Shown: piece after piece, positions 7,761-14,628 of the stretch
How positions within the stretch are numbered: position 1 is the stretch's first letter
How the letters are laid out: each line of letters opens with the position of its first letter
DNA from: Candidatus Polarisedimenticolia bacterium
GTDB taxonomy: Bacteria > Acidobacteriota > Polarisedimenticolia > Gp22-AA2 > AA152
Direction of reading: 5' to 3'
Assembly: GCA_035764505.1 (NCBI GenBank)
Contig: DASTZC010000137.1
Location: forward strand, 1-36,550
Length of the DNA: 36,550 nt
Program-made: the position numbers and the translations under genes
Notes under the pieces: model-generated
What the model saw: the letters and a program-made list of their open reading frames with translations, nothing else
What the model was told of the DNA's origin: nothing
Databases searched by the model: none

Positions 7761-8915
7761 ATGCGCTGGCCCAAGGTCCCGATTGAGCGCCTGCGATTTT
7801 TCCGGCCTCGTTTCTGCCCCTGGCCCGACTGTCCGCAGCACACGCGTCGGTTACGCGGCTATTCCTTTATCCATCATGGGGCGTACGACACTCACCGGCG
7901 CAGCTCCGTTCCACGCTTCCGTTGTTCGGAGTGCAAGCGCACGTTTTCTCGCCAGAGCTTCGCGGTGTCGTATTACCTCAAGCGGCCGGAGTTGCTCGTT
8001 CCCATCGCTGCGGGGTTGCAGGCAGGCTGTGCGCACCGTCAGCTGGCGCGCACGCTGGGTTGCGCACCTTCCACGGTCACCCGGCTTAGCGCCCGGCTCG
8101 GTCGGCATGCATTGTTGCTGAGCGCTCATGCCTTGCAGCATCTCGAGGGCAGCCTGTCAGAAACTGTGGTCCTCGATCACTTCGAGACATTCGAGTTCAG
8201 CCAGGATTTCCCGTTCGGGGTCGCCACTCCCGTGGGTCGGGACTCATGGTACCTCTATGGCGCCGATCCCGCGCCGCATCTTCGCTCAGGAAGGAAGTCG
8301 GCAGTCCAACAGGAGCGATTGTTGCAGCGACCTCGTCGCAAATTGCAGGGGGGATATGAGGCGTCGAGTCGGCGCATCCTTCAATTACTGGTGCGGCTGA
8401 TACCCGAAGCAGGCCATCTGAATCTGGTGGGTGACGGCCATCCTTCATATGAGCGAGCCGCAGCCGGGTTCGCGGATCGAGTACGGCTGCAGCGTTTCCC
8501 GAACCCGCGACGCGGCCCGAAAGGAGCCCCGCGCACGCCGGAGATGCTCGAGCGGGACCGCGCCATGTTTCCGGTAGACCAGCTGCACGCACTCATGCGG
8601 CACAGCCTGGCCCATCACCGTCGCGAAACGATCGCCTTTGGCCGGCGCATCAATGCGCTGGCCGAGCGATTGTTCTTGGCGATGGTATGGAGGAACTTCG
8701 TGAAGTGGCGCTCAGAGCGCCGGCCCGACCGCAGCACACCAGCGATGCGGCTCGGCCTCACGGAGAGCCGGTGGAGCTGGCGAAGAGTGCTCGCCCGCCG
8801 GTTGTTTCCGGGTCGCGAACGACTACCGGAAAGCTGGGGAGAGCTCTATCGCAGGGAATGGATAACGCCTGTCTTGCGCTTCAACAACCGCCACTGCCTG
8901 GTCCACGCCTACTGA
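7761..8915 (+). CDS. IS transposase, zinc ribbon plus DDE-type
   Basis: This 384-residue protein is the only gene in the IS. It starts at ATG with a weak GAGGT about 10 nt upstream. A zinc ribbon is visible at the N-terminus (C19/C24 in FCPWPDCPQH and C55/C58 in RCSECKRTF), as in IS1 and IS1595-like transposases. A helix-turn-helix follows at about 92-113 (HRQLARTLGCAPSTVTRLS). Candidate catalytic acids are D139 in VVLDHFE, D225 in LVGDGHPSY and E302 in RRINALAERL, which give a plausible DDE order. The C-terminus is very Arg-rich and Trp-rich, suited to DNA binding. There is no internal stop or frameshift, so it is likely functional. The transposase role is well supported by the flanking repeats and duplication. 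The exact IS family is not settled. Confidence 0.88.
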   Translation: MRWPKVPIERLRFFRPRFCPWPDCPQHTRRLRGYSFIHHGAYDTHRRSSVPRFRCSECKRTFSRQSFAVSYYLKRPELLVPIAAGLQAGCAHRQLARTLGCAPSTVTRLSARLGRHALLLSAHALQHLEGSLSETVVLDHFETFEFSQDFPFGVATPVGRDSWYLYGADPAPHLRSGRKSAVQQERLLQRPRRKLQGGYEASSRRILQLLVRLIPEAGHLNLVGDGHPSYERAAAGFADRVRLQRFPNPRRGPKGAPRTPEMLERDRAMFPVDQLHALMRHSLAHHRRETIAFGRRINALAERLFLAMVWRNFVKWRSERRPDRSTPAMRLGLTESRWSWRRVLARRLFPGRERLPESWGELYRREWITPVLRFNNRHCLVHAY

Positions 8916-8940
8916 ACTCGCTCTAGGGAGCTTCGAGTTC
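8914..8940 (+). terminator. Hairpin just after the transposase stop
   Basis: GAACTCG and CGAGTTC pair perfectly, with an inner CTC/GAG stem and a three-base bulge. The structure overlaps the last base of the stop codon. No T-run follows. It may end the transposase transcript or shield the IS gene. Confidence 0.4.
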
Positions 8941-8967
8941 CACAACACGCGGATTAGAACGCCAGGA

Positions 8968-8991
8968 AACAACAGGCTCCGCACCACTATG
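8968..8991. repeat. Right terminal inverted repeat of the IS
   Basis: The complement of this end starts CATAGTGGTGCGGAGC and pairs with the left end at 7605-7628. Confidence 0.85.
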
Positions 8992-9000
8992 CATTCCGTC
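8992..9000. repeat. 9-bp target-site duplication, right copy
   Basis: CATTCCGTC is identical to 7596-7604 and directly abuts the right inverted repeat. Confidence 0.85.
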
Positions 9001-9104
9001 CATTACCGTCGTGATCGCCTCATCATCGCGGCGACCCTGCCAGAGCCCATTTACCCTCATGCCTGAGCTCGCGCATCTTTCCCGGGACGGTTCGTTTTTC
9101 GCTC

Positions 9105-9133
9105 TTGACAAATCTTTTTGTCAATGATTGAAT
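9105..9133 (+). promoter_or_regulatory. Promoter with overlapping palindromic operator
   Basis: TTGACA (9105-9110) is followed after 17 bp by TTGAAT (9128-9133), a full -35 and a weaker -10 just before the ArsR-like gene. The -35 lies inside a perfect palindrome TTGACAAA-TCTT-TTTGTCAA (9105-9124). That size and position suit a winged-helix dimer blocking RNA polymerase, so autoregulation by the product of 9141-9740 is inferred. The predicted transcript start is at or next to the ATG, implying a leaderless message. Confidence 0.75.
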
Positions 9134-9140
9134 ACGCGCC

Positions 9141-9740
9141 ATGCTTGGCGTACAGGTCATCGACGACCCTGCTTCCGCGGCCGTGGCGCTGGACCCGGTC
9201 CGCAGCCGCTTGCTGGCGGAGCTGGCGGAACCGGCTTCGGCGGCTGCGCTGGCCGCGCGTCTGGGAATTCCCCGCCAGAAGGTCAACTATCACCTGCGGA
9301 CCCTCGAGGCGCACAAGCTCGTTCGCGTCGCTAAGAAGCGCAAGTGGGGCGGGCTCACCGAGCGGCTGCTCGTCGCATCGGCGATCTCTTATGTGGTCTC
9401 CCCCGCCGCGATGGGAGAAGCGGCCGCCGATCCCGGGCGCACCGCGGATCGTCTCTCGGCGAGCTACCTGATCGCGCTGGCGGCGCGCATGGTGCAAGAG
9501 GTGGGCGGCCTGCTCCGTCGTGCCCAGGAGCAGGAAAAGCGTCTCGCGACCCTGGCCATCGACACCGAAGTCCGGTTCCGTTCGCCCGAGGACCGCGCCG
9601 TGTTCACCCGCGAGCTCACCGGGGCCGTCACGCAGCTGGTCGCCCGTTATCACGATGCCTCCGCGGCCGGCGGACGCTCTCATCGCCTCGTGCTCGTTGC
9701 CCATCCACTACCCCAGAAGAAATCGGAAGCCCCAAATTGA
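9141..9740 (+). CDS. ArsR-like winged-helix transcriptional regulator
   Basis: The protein has 199 residues. Residues about 12-75 form a winged-helix DNA-binding domain (VRSRLLAELAEPASAAALAARLG, recognition helix near PRQKVNYHLRTLEAHKLV), typical of ArsR-type regulators. The rest is helical (LIALAARMVQEVGGLLRRA) with no visible metal-binding cysteines, so it is not a classical metal sensor. It is followed 22 bp downstream by an AHSA1/SRPBCC gene. Such regulator/AHSA1 pairs are common in soil bacteria, usually with the regulator controlling the pair. No ribosome site precedes the ATG, and the promoter predicts a leaderless transcript. The signal sensed is unknown. Confidence 0.85.
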   Translation: MLGVQVIDDPASAAVALDPVRSRLLAELAEPASAAALAARLGIPRQKVNYHLRTLEAHKLVRVAKKRKWGGLTERLLVASAISYVVSPAAMGEAAADPGRTADRLSASYLIALAARMVQEVGGLLRRAQEQEKRLATLAIDTEVRFRSPEDRAVFTRELTGAVTQLVARYHDASAAGGRSHRLVLVAHPLPQKKSEAPN

Positions 9741-9762
9741 AGGTTCAAGACTAGGAGCCATC

Positions 9763-10596
9763 ATGCCTGTCAAGAAAGAAGCCAACGGACGTCGTTCCAT
9801 CCAGGTCGAGGTCGAGGTGCCGGGCACTCCGGAGCAGGTCTGGCAGGCCATCGCCACCGGTCCGGGCATCAGCGCCTGGTTCGTGCCGACGGAAATGATC
9901 GAGCCCGGTCCCGACGGCAAGCCCACGAAGATGAAGATGGAGTTCGCTCCCGGCATGGAATCCGCCGCGAGCATTACAGCCTACGATGCGCCGCGCCGCC
10001 TGGCCGCGGAGGACAGCTGGGGACCGGACTCGCCGGTCATCGCCACCGAGTGGACGGTCGAAGCGCGTAGTGGCGGAACATGCCTCGTGCGCGTCGTCCA
10101 TTCTCTCTTCGCGGAAACCGACGATTGGGACAATCAGCTCGAGGGCGTCGAGAACGGGTGGCCCGGCTTCTTCCGCATCCTCAAGAACTACCTGGCGAAT
10201 TTCCGCGGACAGCGCAGCGCCTCGATCCAGGCGATGGGCATGGGCGGAAGCTCCGTCGCCGAGGTCTGGAGCAAGCTCCTCAGCGGGCTCAATCTCAGTG
10301 ACGCGCGCGAAGGGCAGCGGGTGAGAGCGACGGTGAACGGCGCGTCGATCAGCGGAGTTGTCGGCACGGTCGTACCGATCCACAAGGCTCTCAAGCACGA
10401 AGAGGCGACTCTGCAGGTGCATCTGGATGAGCCGGTGCCGGGAGTGCTCGCCCTGGGTGCGAACAACTGCATGGGTGGGCCGATGGCGACGATCTACTTC
10501 TACCTCTACGGCAACAACGCGGATTCGGTCGTCAAGCGCGACGCCGAGAAGTGGCAGGGGTGGATGGCCGAGAAGTTCCCGATGCCGCAGATGTAG
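9763..10596 (+). CDS. AHSA1/SRPBCC-domain protein with C-terminal extension
   Basis: I start this 277-residue protein at the ATG at 9763, which has TAGGAG just upstream. The frame is open further upstream, but that overlaps the regulator gene. Residues about 12-150 are an AHSA1-type SRPBCC (START-like) domain: VEVPGTPEQVWQAIATGPG, then ISAWFVPTEM, with the closing long helix near WPGFFRILKNYLANF. These domains make a deep hydrophobic pocket for lipids or small aromatics, and some act as Hsp90 co-chaperone-like proteins. AHSA1 proteins of this type usually end soon after that helix. Here about 115 more residues follow, with beta-rich character (VRATVNGASISGVVGTVV, ATLQVHLDEPVPG), which I do not recognise. 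The gene is co-transcribed with the ArsR-like regulator. Confidence 0.82.
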   Translation: MPVKKEANGRRSIQVEVEVPGTPEQVWQAIATGPGISAWFVPTEMIEPGPDGKPTKMKMEFAPGMESAASITAYDAPRRLAAEDSWGPDSPVIATEWTVEARSGGTCLVRVVHSLFAETDDWDNQLEGVENGWPGFFRILKNYLANFRGQRSASIQAMGMGGSSVAEVWSKLLSGLNLSDAREGQRVRATVNGASISGVVGTVVPIHKALKHEEATLQVHLDEPVPGVLALGANNCMGGPMATIYFYLYGNNADSVVKRDAEKWQGWMAEKFPMPQM

Positions 10597-10973
10597 AAGT
10601 CGTCTCCGACTGAAACCTGCAGGGGAACAGACCCTCCCCAACCTCCCGCGACGGTGCGCGAGGTCACCATCCGTGAGCCGCTTCGCGACGGTGCGTGAAG
10701 TCACCGTCCGGAGCGGCTTTGCGTCGAACCGCGCGCGCAGCGGTTGCCATTCCTTCGTCATTCTCCCAATAGGCCGTCAATTGTCTGCTGCGCGCTCGAC
10801 GCGCGCCGGCCCCCTCCCCAACCGTTGAACCGCGTGCAGGGCAGGCGTTTGCGCCGAATCCTCACGACGCTCGCGTCGCTGGCACGTCCCGTGCGTTATG
10901 GGGACGCCAGCAGGCGTCCAGGCAATCCCGCAGGGTCGCCCTTCTGGATAAGGTCGGAGAAAGGGAGGTCCGC
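10597..10973. other. Intergenic region with tandem repeat
   Basis: This 377-bp stretch follows the SRPBCC gene and precedes an exported protein gene. It holds a two-copy 37-bp tandem repeat (10647-10720). I saw no credible gene in it, no RNA gene and no strong -35/-10 pair. Confidence 0.5.
10647..10720. repeat. Two-copy 37-bp imperfect tandem repeat
   Basis: Copies at 10647-10683 and 10684-10720 both begin CGCGACGGTGCG and share a GTCACC(A/G)TCCG core. Each copy contains CGGTG...CACC, able to form a short hairpin. It lies downstream of the SRPBCC gene, so it may be a transcript-end structure or an intergenic repeat. Confidence 0.7.
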
Positions 10974-12470
10974 ATGAGACCCACCGAAACGAGCCGATTC
11001 AAGAATTCGCTGCTGCTGTCCATTGCGATCGCCGGCGCCCTGCTGCTCGGCGGCGCCCGTGCCGCCGCCGAATCCCAGGTGGATGGAAAGGGGATCAGAC
11101 CGGCGGTGGCGCGATCGGTAACCCTCGAGACCGACACCGTCTCCCCGCCCTGTCATCCGAACACCCACTCGCGGAGCGACATGGCGACTCTGGCGAACCG
11201 GGGTGACATCCGGCTCCTTCCGCAGGCTCTCCGGGAGCGGCTCATCCGGCTCGCCGGCCGGCCGCACACCGTGGCGCCGGTGCAGGCATTCGCGGAGGCG
11301 GACCATGCGAGCCAGCTGTTCCAGTACTACCTCCTCGACACTCACAACTTCGAGCGCAACGTCTTTACGACGATTTTCCCTGGCATCAACGACCAGGTGG
11401 ATTTGACGGCGACGGGTGCCGACTGCGGCCTGCCGACCATCGGCGCGGTCCGCATGGTCGTCGAGCCGAAGCCCGACCTGCCGACGGATCCCAGCGACGT
11501 GCGCGCCTTCATCGACGTGTTCACCGACCTGCATCCGCTGTTCGTCATCAACAACGAGAGCGGCTGGTACGAGGGCTGGATGATCCACGACCTGCGGGTC
11601 GCGCCGGTCGCCCCGCCGCGCCCGGACGGCAAGGCGCAGTTCGGGACGATCCTCCAGATCGACGCCGACGCCCTGCGGGCGATGGGCACCGGCAACAACA
11701 CGCTCGATCACCTGTTCACCACCGACGGCAACGCGGTCCGCTTCCCGTCCGAATCCGATCACTTCCCCGCCATCCACGCCAACCTCGTGCCGATCTACCT
11801 GAGCATGGGAGCCTACAACGCGCTGCAGCAGAGCGACGTGCACTCTTACTGGGAGTTCAACTACACGACGAACTGGACGTTTCCGCTCTACGAGCTGCCG
11901 TTTACCGGCGGGTTTGCGGGGACCTTCGAAGCCGGGAACATCGGCGCGCAGACCAGCCTCATCCCCGGCTCCGGGCCCTCGGGGTTCCAGAACGATCCCG
12001 TGCAGTACGGCGACAGCCCGTTCCTTCCCCGTGACCCGGACAAATTCGACGGCGAGGACGACGCTCAGCGCGAGTTCCGCATGCGCTTCATCCCGAGCGG
12101 CCTGACGCACGAGATCTACCTCGACGTGTTCGAGCGGCCGAGGTCGTTCGAGCCGGGCCTGACCGACGTGCTGCAGCGCATCAACGATGCCTACGCCAAA
12201 GAAGTCGCGCGAGTCGATCAAGACCGCGACGGCGTCATCTCCGCGGTCGAAGGAGACGTCGACAGCGCCTCCGACGGCTTCCAGGACAATGCGCGGCTGT
12301 TCCTGCCCGCAACGTCCTACGACCGATTCGCCGTGACGCGTGAGATCAACGACGGGATGCTTGCGCCGCGATTCGCCAACAGCCAGCGAGCCTGGATCCT
12401 GACGGGGTTCGCCACCGCGGTCTCCCCGGCCGTGCCGGCTTCGGAAGGCAGGGACTCGGACGACCGGTAG
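10974..12470 (+). CDS. Secreted protein of unknown function with EF-hand-like loop
   Basis: The protein has 498 residues, starting at an ATG preceded by GGGAGG. Residues about 1-32 form a signal peptide (SLLLSIAIAGALLLGGARAAA). I do not recognise the main body. It is rich in aromatic and acidic residues (QLFQYYLLDTHNFERNVFT; DVHSYWEFNYTTNWTFPLYE). Near residue 414 is DQDRDGVISAVEGD, a single EF-hand-type or dockerin-like calcium loop. The last 20 residues are low-complexity and charged. It is probably an extracytoplasmic calcium-binding protein. No catalytic motif is evident. It appears monocistronic: 377 bp lie upstream and a strong terminator-like hairpin lies 22 bp downstream. Confidence 0.75.
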   Translation: MRPTETSRFKNSLLLSIAIAGALLLGGARAAAESQVDGKGIRPAVARSVTLETDTVSPPCHPNTHSRSDMATLANRGDIRLLPQALRERLIRLAGRPHTVAPVQAFAEADHASQLFQYYLLDTHNFERNVFTTIFPGINDQVDLTATGADCGLPTIGAVRMVVEPKPDLPTDPSDVRAFIDVFTDLHPLFVINNESGWYEGWMIHDLRVAPVAPPRPDGKAQFGTILQIDADALRAMGTGNNTLDHLFTTDGNAVRFPSESDHFPAIHANLVPIYLSMGAYNALQQSDVHSYWEFNYTTNWTFPLYELPFTGGFAGTFEAGNIGAQTSLIPGSGPSGFQNDPVQYGDSPFLPRDPDKFDGEDDAQREFRMRFIPSGLTHEIYLDVFERPRSFEPGLTDVLQRINDAYAKEVARVDQDRDGVISAVEGDVDSASDGFQDNARLFLPATSYDRFAVTREINDGMLAPRFANSQRAWILTGFATAVSPAVPASEGRDSDDR

Positions 12471-12492
12471 GCCTTCCGGTCAGTCCAGCGGG

Positions 12493-12529
12493 GGCCCGCC
12501 GCGCGGAGATCAACCGCGCGGCGGGCCTT
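12493..12529 (+). terminator. Perfect 14-bp GC hairpin
   Basis: GGCCCGCCGCGCGG (12493-12506) and its exact complement (12514-12527) flank a 7-nt loop AGATCAA, beginning 22 bp after the 10974-12470 gene. Only two T follow, so it is a strong stem without the classic U-tract. GC-rich bacteria often use such hairpins. Confidence 0.7.
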
Positions 12530-12729
12530 GCGTCGTCGCAATGCAGGACGGAGCTGGAAGGCTCTGGACATCCCGTGGCCAGAGCCCGGGCTCACCAAAG
12601 GCGTGGAGGAGGCTCTTGCCTGCCTCCCGGAATGAACCCTACAACTAGTTAGCTCACACCGTCATCCCTTCAAAGGCCCCCCTCGACCGGGCCCTCACAG
12701 CCCTCATTCTGCTGGCCAACCGGGGCTGA

Positions 12730-12791
12730 TTTATCGTTTGTCAATACCCATATTGACTTCATTCGATAAATGGCATATCGTTAATCGATAA
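12730..12791 (+). promoter_or_regulatory. AT-rich promoter/operator with nested palindromes
   Basis: This AT-rich segment lies in the last 80 bp before the DUF2975 operon. TTTATCG (12730-12736) faces CGATAAA (12764-12770). Inside that pair GTCAATA (12740-12746) faces TATTGAC (12751-12757). A third pair, TATCG-TTAAT-CGATA, fills 12776-12790. TTGACT at 12753 could serve as the -35. The repeated TATCG/CGATA half-sites suggest binding by the XRE regulator encoded second in the operon, as autoregulation. This is inferred from layout only. Confidence 0.6.
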
Positions 12792-12808
12792 TTTCAGGGG
12801 AGATGAAT

Positions 12809-13336
12809 ATGTCCAAGCCTGTCTCGTCCTCCGCCGCCCTGCCGATTACCTACGTCGTGCTGCGCATACTCATCGTTCTGAACTGGTTGATGGCAGCAGC
12901 AATCCTGGCGCTGTTGTTCATCATGCCCAACAGGCAATGGATTATGTCGTCTTTCGATCTTTCCCCTTCGCCGGACGCGGAGCGGCTCGTATGGGGCCTC
13001 CGCGCGGTCGCCATGCTCGGTCTCGTAGCAATCCCATTGAACTACTTGATCCTGAAGCGGCTTCTCGCGATTGTCGAGACAGTTCGCGCGGGAGATCCCT
13101 TCGTCGCCACGAATGCGCGGCACCTGCAAGTGATCGCCTGGACCCTGCTCGCGGTTCAGCTGCTCAGCATCGTCATCGGTGCCATCGGCAAGATCATTTC
13201 GACCCCGGCGCATCCCGTGAATCTCAACGCCGGCTTTTCGATCAACGGCTGGCTCGCCGTCCTCCTCACCTTCCTGCTGGCGCGGGTGTTCGCGGAAGGC
13301 ACGCTCATGCGTGACGACCTCGAAGGGACGATCTGA
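12809..13336 (+). CDS. DUF2975 membrane protein
   Basis: I choose the ATG at 12809 (175 residues), because AGGGGAG sits 6 nt before it. The in-frame ATG at 12803 would directly touch that site. Four transmembrane helices are visible, beginning with VVLRILIVLNWLMAAAILALLFI and ending with WLAVLLTFLLARVF. The loop GDPFVATNARHLQVIAWTLLAVQ and the tail VFAEGTLMRDDLEGTI are characteristic of DUF2975. In known arrangements this family is encoded next to a small XRE regulator, as here, where the stop TGA overlaps the next ATG by one base. Its biochemical role is unknown; a membrane sensor or regulator partner is the usual inference. Confidence 0.88.
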   Translation: MSKPVSSSAALPITYVVLRILIVLNWLMAAAILALLFIMPNRQWIMSSFDLSPSPDAERLVWGLRAVAMLGLVAIPLNYLILKRLLAIVETVRAGDPFVATNARHLQVIAWTLLAVQLLSIVIGAIGKIISTPAHPVNLNAGFSINGWLAVLLTFLLARVFAEGTLMRDDLEGTI

Positions 13337-13593
13337 TGGCGATCGCCGTCAAGCTCGACGACCTTCTCCACGACCGGCGAATGACGCTGACGGAGCTCGC
13401 GGACCGGGTTGGAATGACGCTTGCCAACCTCTCGATTCTCAAGACCGGCAAAGCACGCGCCATCCGCTTCACGACGCTCGATGCGATCTGCGAAGCGCTG
13501 TCGTGCCAGCCTGGCGACATTCTCCGCTTCGAGGCCAAGCGCGCGGAACCCGAGCCGCGGCCGGTAGCGAGCAAACGGAGCGCAAGCCGATGA
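13336..13593 (+). CDS. Small XRE/Cro-type HTH regulator, DUF2975 partner
   Basis: The protein has 85 residues. A helix-turn-helix of the YozG-like Cro/C1 type fills residues 5-66: MTLTELADRVGMTLANLSILKTGKARAIRFTTLDAICEALSCQPGDIL. The start overlaps the DUF2975 stop (TGATG) and the stop overlaps the next start (ATGA), indicating translational coupling of three genes. These tiny regulators almost always accompany DUF2975 proteins. The last 20 residues are basic and Pro-rich. It probably binds the CGATAA-type half-sites upstream of the operon, which is untested inference. Confidence 0.9.
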   Translation: MAIAVKLDDLLHDRRMTLTELADRVGMTLANLSILKTGKARAIRFTTLDAICEALSCQPGDILRFEAKRAEPEPRPVASKRSASR

Positions 13594-14483
13594 AACACCA
13601 AGACGGATCCATGATTTCGACGCAGAGTCAGGCCCGACGCTCCGGGCTGCTGTATGCACTGGCAAGCTCCCTCGCACCCTTCGCCTACCTTTACGTCCCC
13701 GGCGTCCTCCTGGTCGAGGGCAGCGCCCTCGCGACCGTCGATCGGGTACGCGCCTCGGAGAACCTGCTCCGCGCGGCTATCGTCGCAGAGCTCTATGGGG
13801 TGACCGTCCTCCTATTCGCGAGCCTCGCGCTGTACCACCTCTTCAAAAACGTCGACCAAAAGAGCTCCTTCCTCATGGCCGCAATGATGCTGGTATCGGT
13901 GCCGATCTCTTACGTCAATACCTTGTTCAACATCGCGCCTCTCGTCCTCCTCAAGAGTCCCGCGATTGGGGCGGTCCTCGGGCCGGGAGAGACAGCGGCC
14001 CAGGTGGTGCTCTTCCTGCGGCTGCACAACTACGGACTCGTCGTCAACCAGATCTTCTGGGGGCTGTGGCTGTTTCCGATGGGCGCCCTCGTAATACGCT
14101 CAGGGTTTATCCCGCGATGGCTGGCGTACCCGCTCTTCTTCGCGGGCGCCGGGTATGTGATCAATTCGTTCGGAGCGTTCTTGCCGCCTTGGATGCGGGC
14201 CGTCACTCAGTACGGCCAGATCCTGGGGGTGGGTGAGATGCCCTTCACCTTCTATCTCCTGATCTGGGGCGCGCGGGGATGTCCCTTGGATCGACTCGCC
14301 ACGTTTTTGGTGGTGCTGTCTTTCGTGATCGGTACCGGGGCGCTCGTGTTGCTGAACATCGGGCGTATCGACCCGACCCGGTACGCCATCCTTGTGCTGG
14401 CTTCTTTGGCCGTCATCTTCGGGCTCGTGATCCGCTGGCGTTGGTTGGAGTCTTCAACAGCCACGGCGGCGGCGCGGACATGA
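13590..14483 (+). CDS. DUF4386 membrane protein with extra C-terminal helices
   Basis: The ATG at 13590 overlaps the XRE gene's TGA, giving 297 residues. The frame is open further upstream, but that would overlap the whole regulator gene. The body matches DUF4386: a first helix after QARRSGLLYALASSLAPFAYLYVP, the cytosolic block LFKNVDQKSSFLMAAMMLVS, LRLHNYGLVVNQIFWGLWLFPMG, and GEMPFTFYLLIWGARG, where many family members end. Two more helices follow here (LATFLVVLSFVIGTGALVLL and AILVLASLAVIFGLVI). The function of the family is unknown. Operon position suggests it is controlled by the small XRE regulator and acts with the DUF2975 protein in the inner membrane. Confidence 0.85.
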   Translation: MKHQDGSMISTQSQARRSGLLYALASSLAPFAYLYVPGVLLVEGSALATVDRVRASENLLRAAIVAELYGVTVLLFASLALYHLFKNVDQKSSFLMAAMMLVSVPISYVNTLFNIAPLVLLKSPAIGAVLGPGETAAQVVLFLRLHNYGLVVNQIFWGLWLFPMGALVIRSGFIPRWLAYPLFFAGAGYVINSFGAFLPPWMRAVTQYGQILGVGEMPFTFYLLIWGARGCPLDRLATFLVVLSFVIGTGALVLLNIGRIDPTRYAILVLASLAVIFGLVIRWRWLESSTATAAART

Positions 14484-14613
14484 TTATCACGCCGGACAGC
14501 GCTTCGCACGGCAACCGCACAGCCGGGTGCTTGTCCAGAACCTATTCACAAGCGGCCGTGCCCTAGGTCCTCGCCGGCACGGCGGAAGCTCGTCCACCCA
14601 ACCGAGCGCGCAT

Positions 14614-14621
14614 GCTACATT
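14614..14621 (+). promoter_or_regulatory. Candidate extended -10 before the deacetylase
   Basis: GC-TACATT at 14614-14621, preceded by T at 14613, gives an extended -10 (TGnTACATT). The ATG is only 7 nt downstream, which predicts a leaderless transcript. No clear -35 is visible. Confidence 0.45.
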
Positions 14622-14628
14622 ACGCGCG

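Larger units (their letters stand above)
7605..8991 (+). mobile_element. Complete insertion sequence, 1387 bp
   Basis: The element has imperfect terminal inverted repeats at 7605-7628 and 8968-8991. Both begin CAT(G/A)GTGGTGCGGA, with about four mismatches in 24 bp. It is flanked by an exact 9-bp direct repeat CATTCCGTC and carries one uninterrupted transposase gene (7761-8915). The ends (GGTGGTG-like, 9-bp duplication) recall the IS1 group, but the transposase is one 384-residue frame without the IS1 frameshift, so I leave the family open. The exact duplication and intact gene suggest a recent insertion. It lies between the flavoenzyme gene and the ArsR-like regulator, which were probably direct neighbours before. 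Confidence 0.88.

Noticed and set aside
10896-12221. 441-codon antisense frame over the secreted EF-hand-like protein
   Set aside because: It is rich in Arg, Val and Asp-Glu pairs as mirror codons. The plus strand has a signal peptide, a good ribosome site and a terminator-like hairpin after it.
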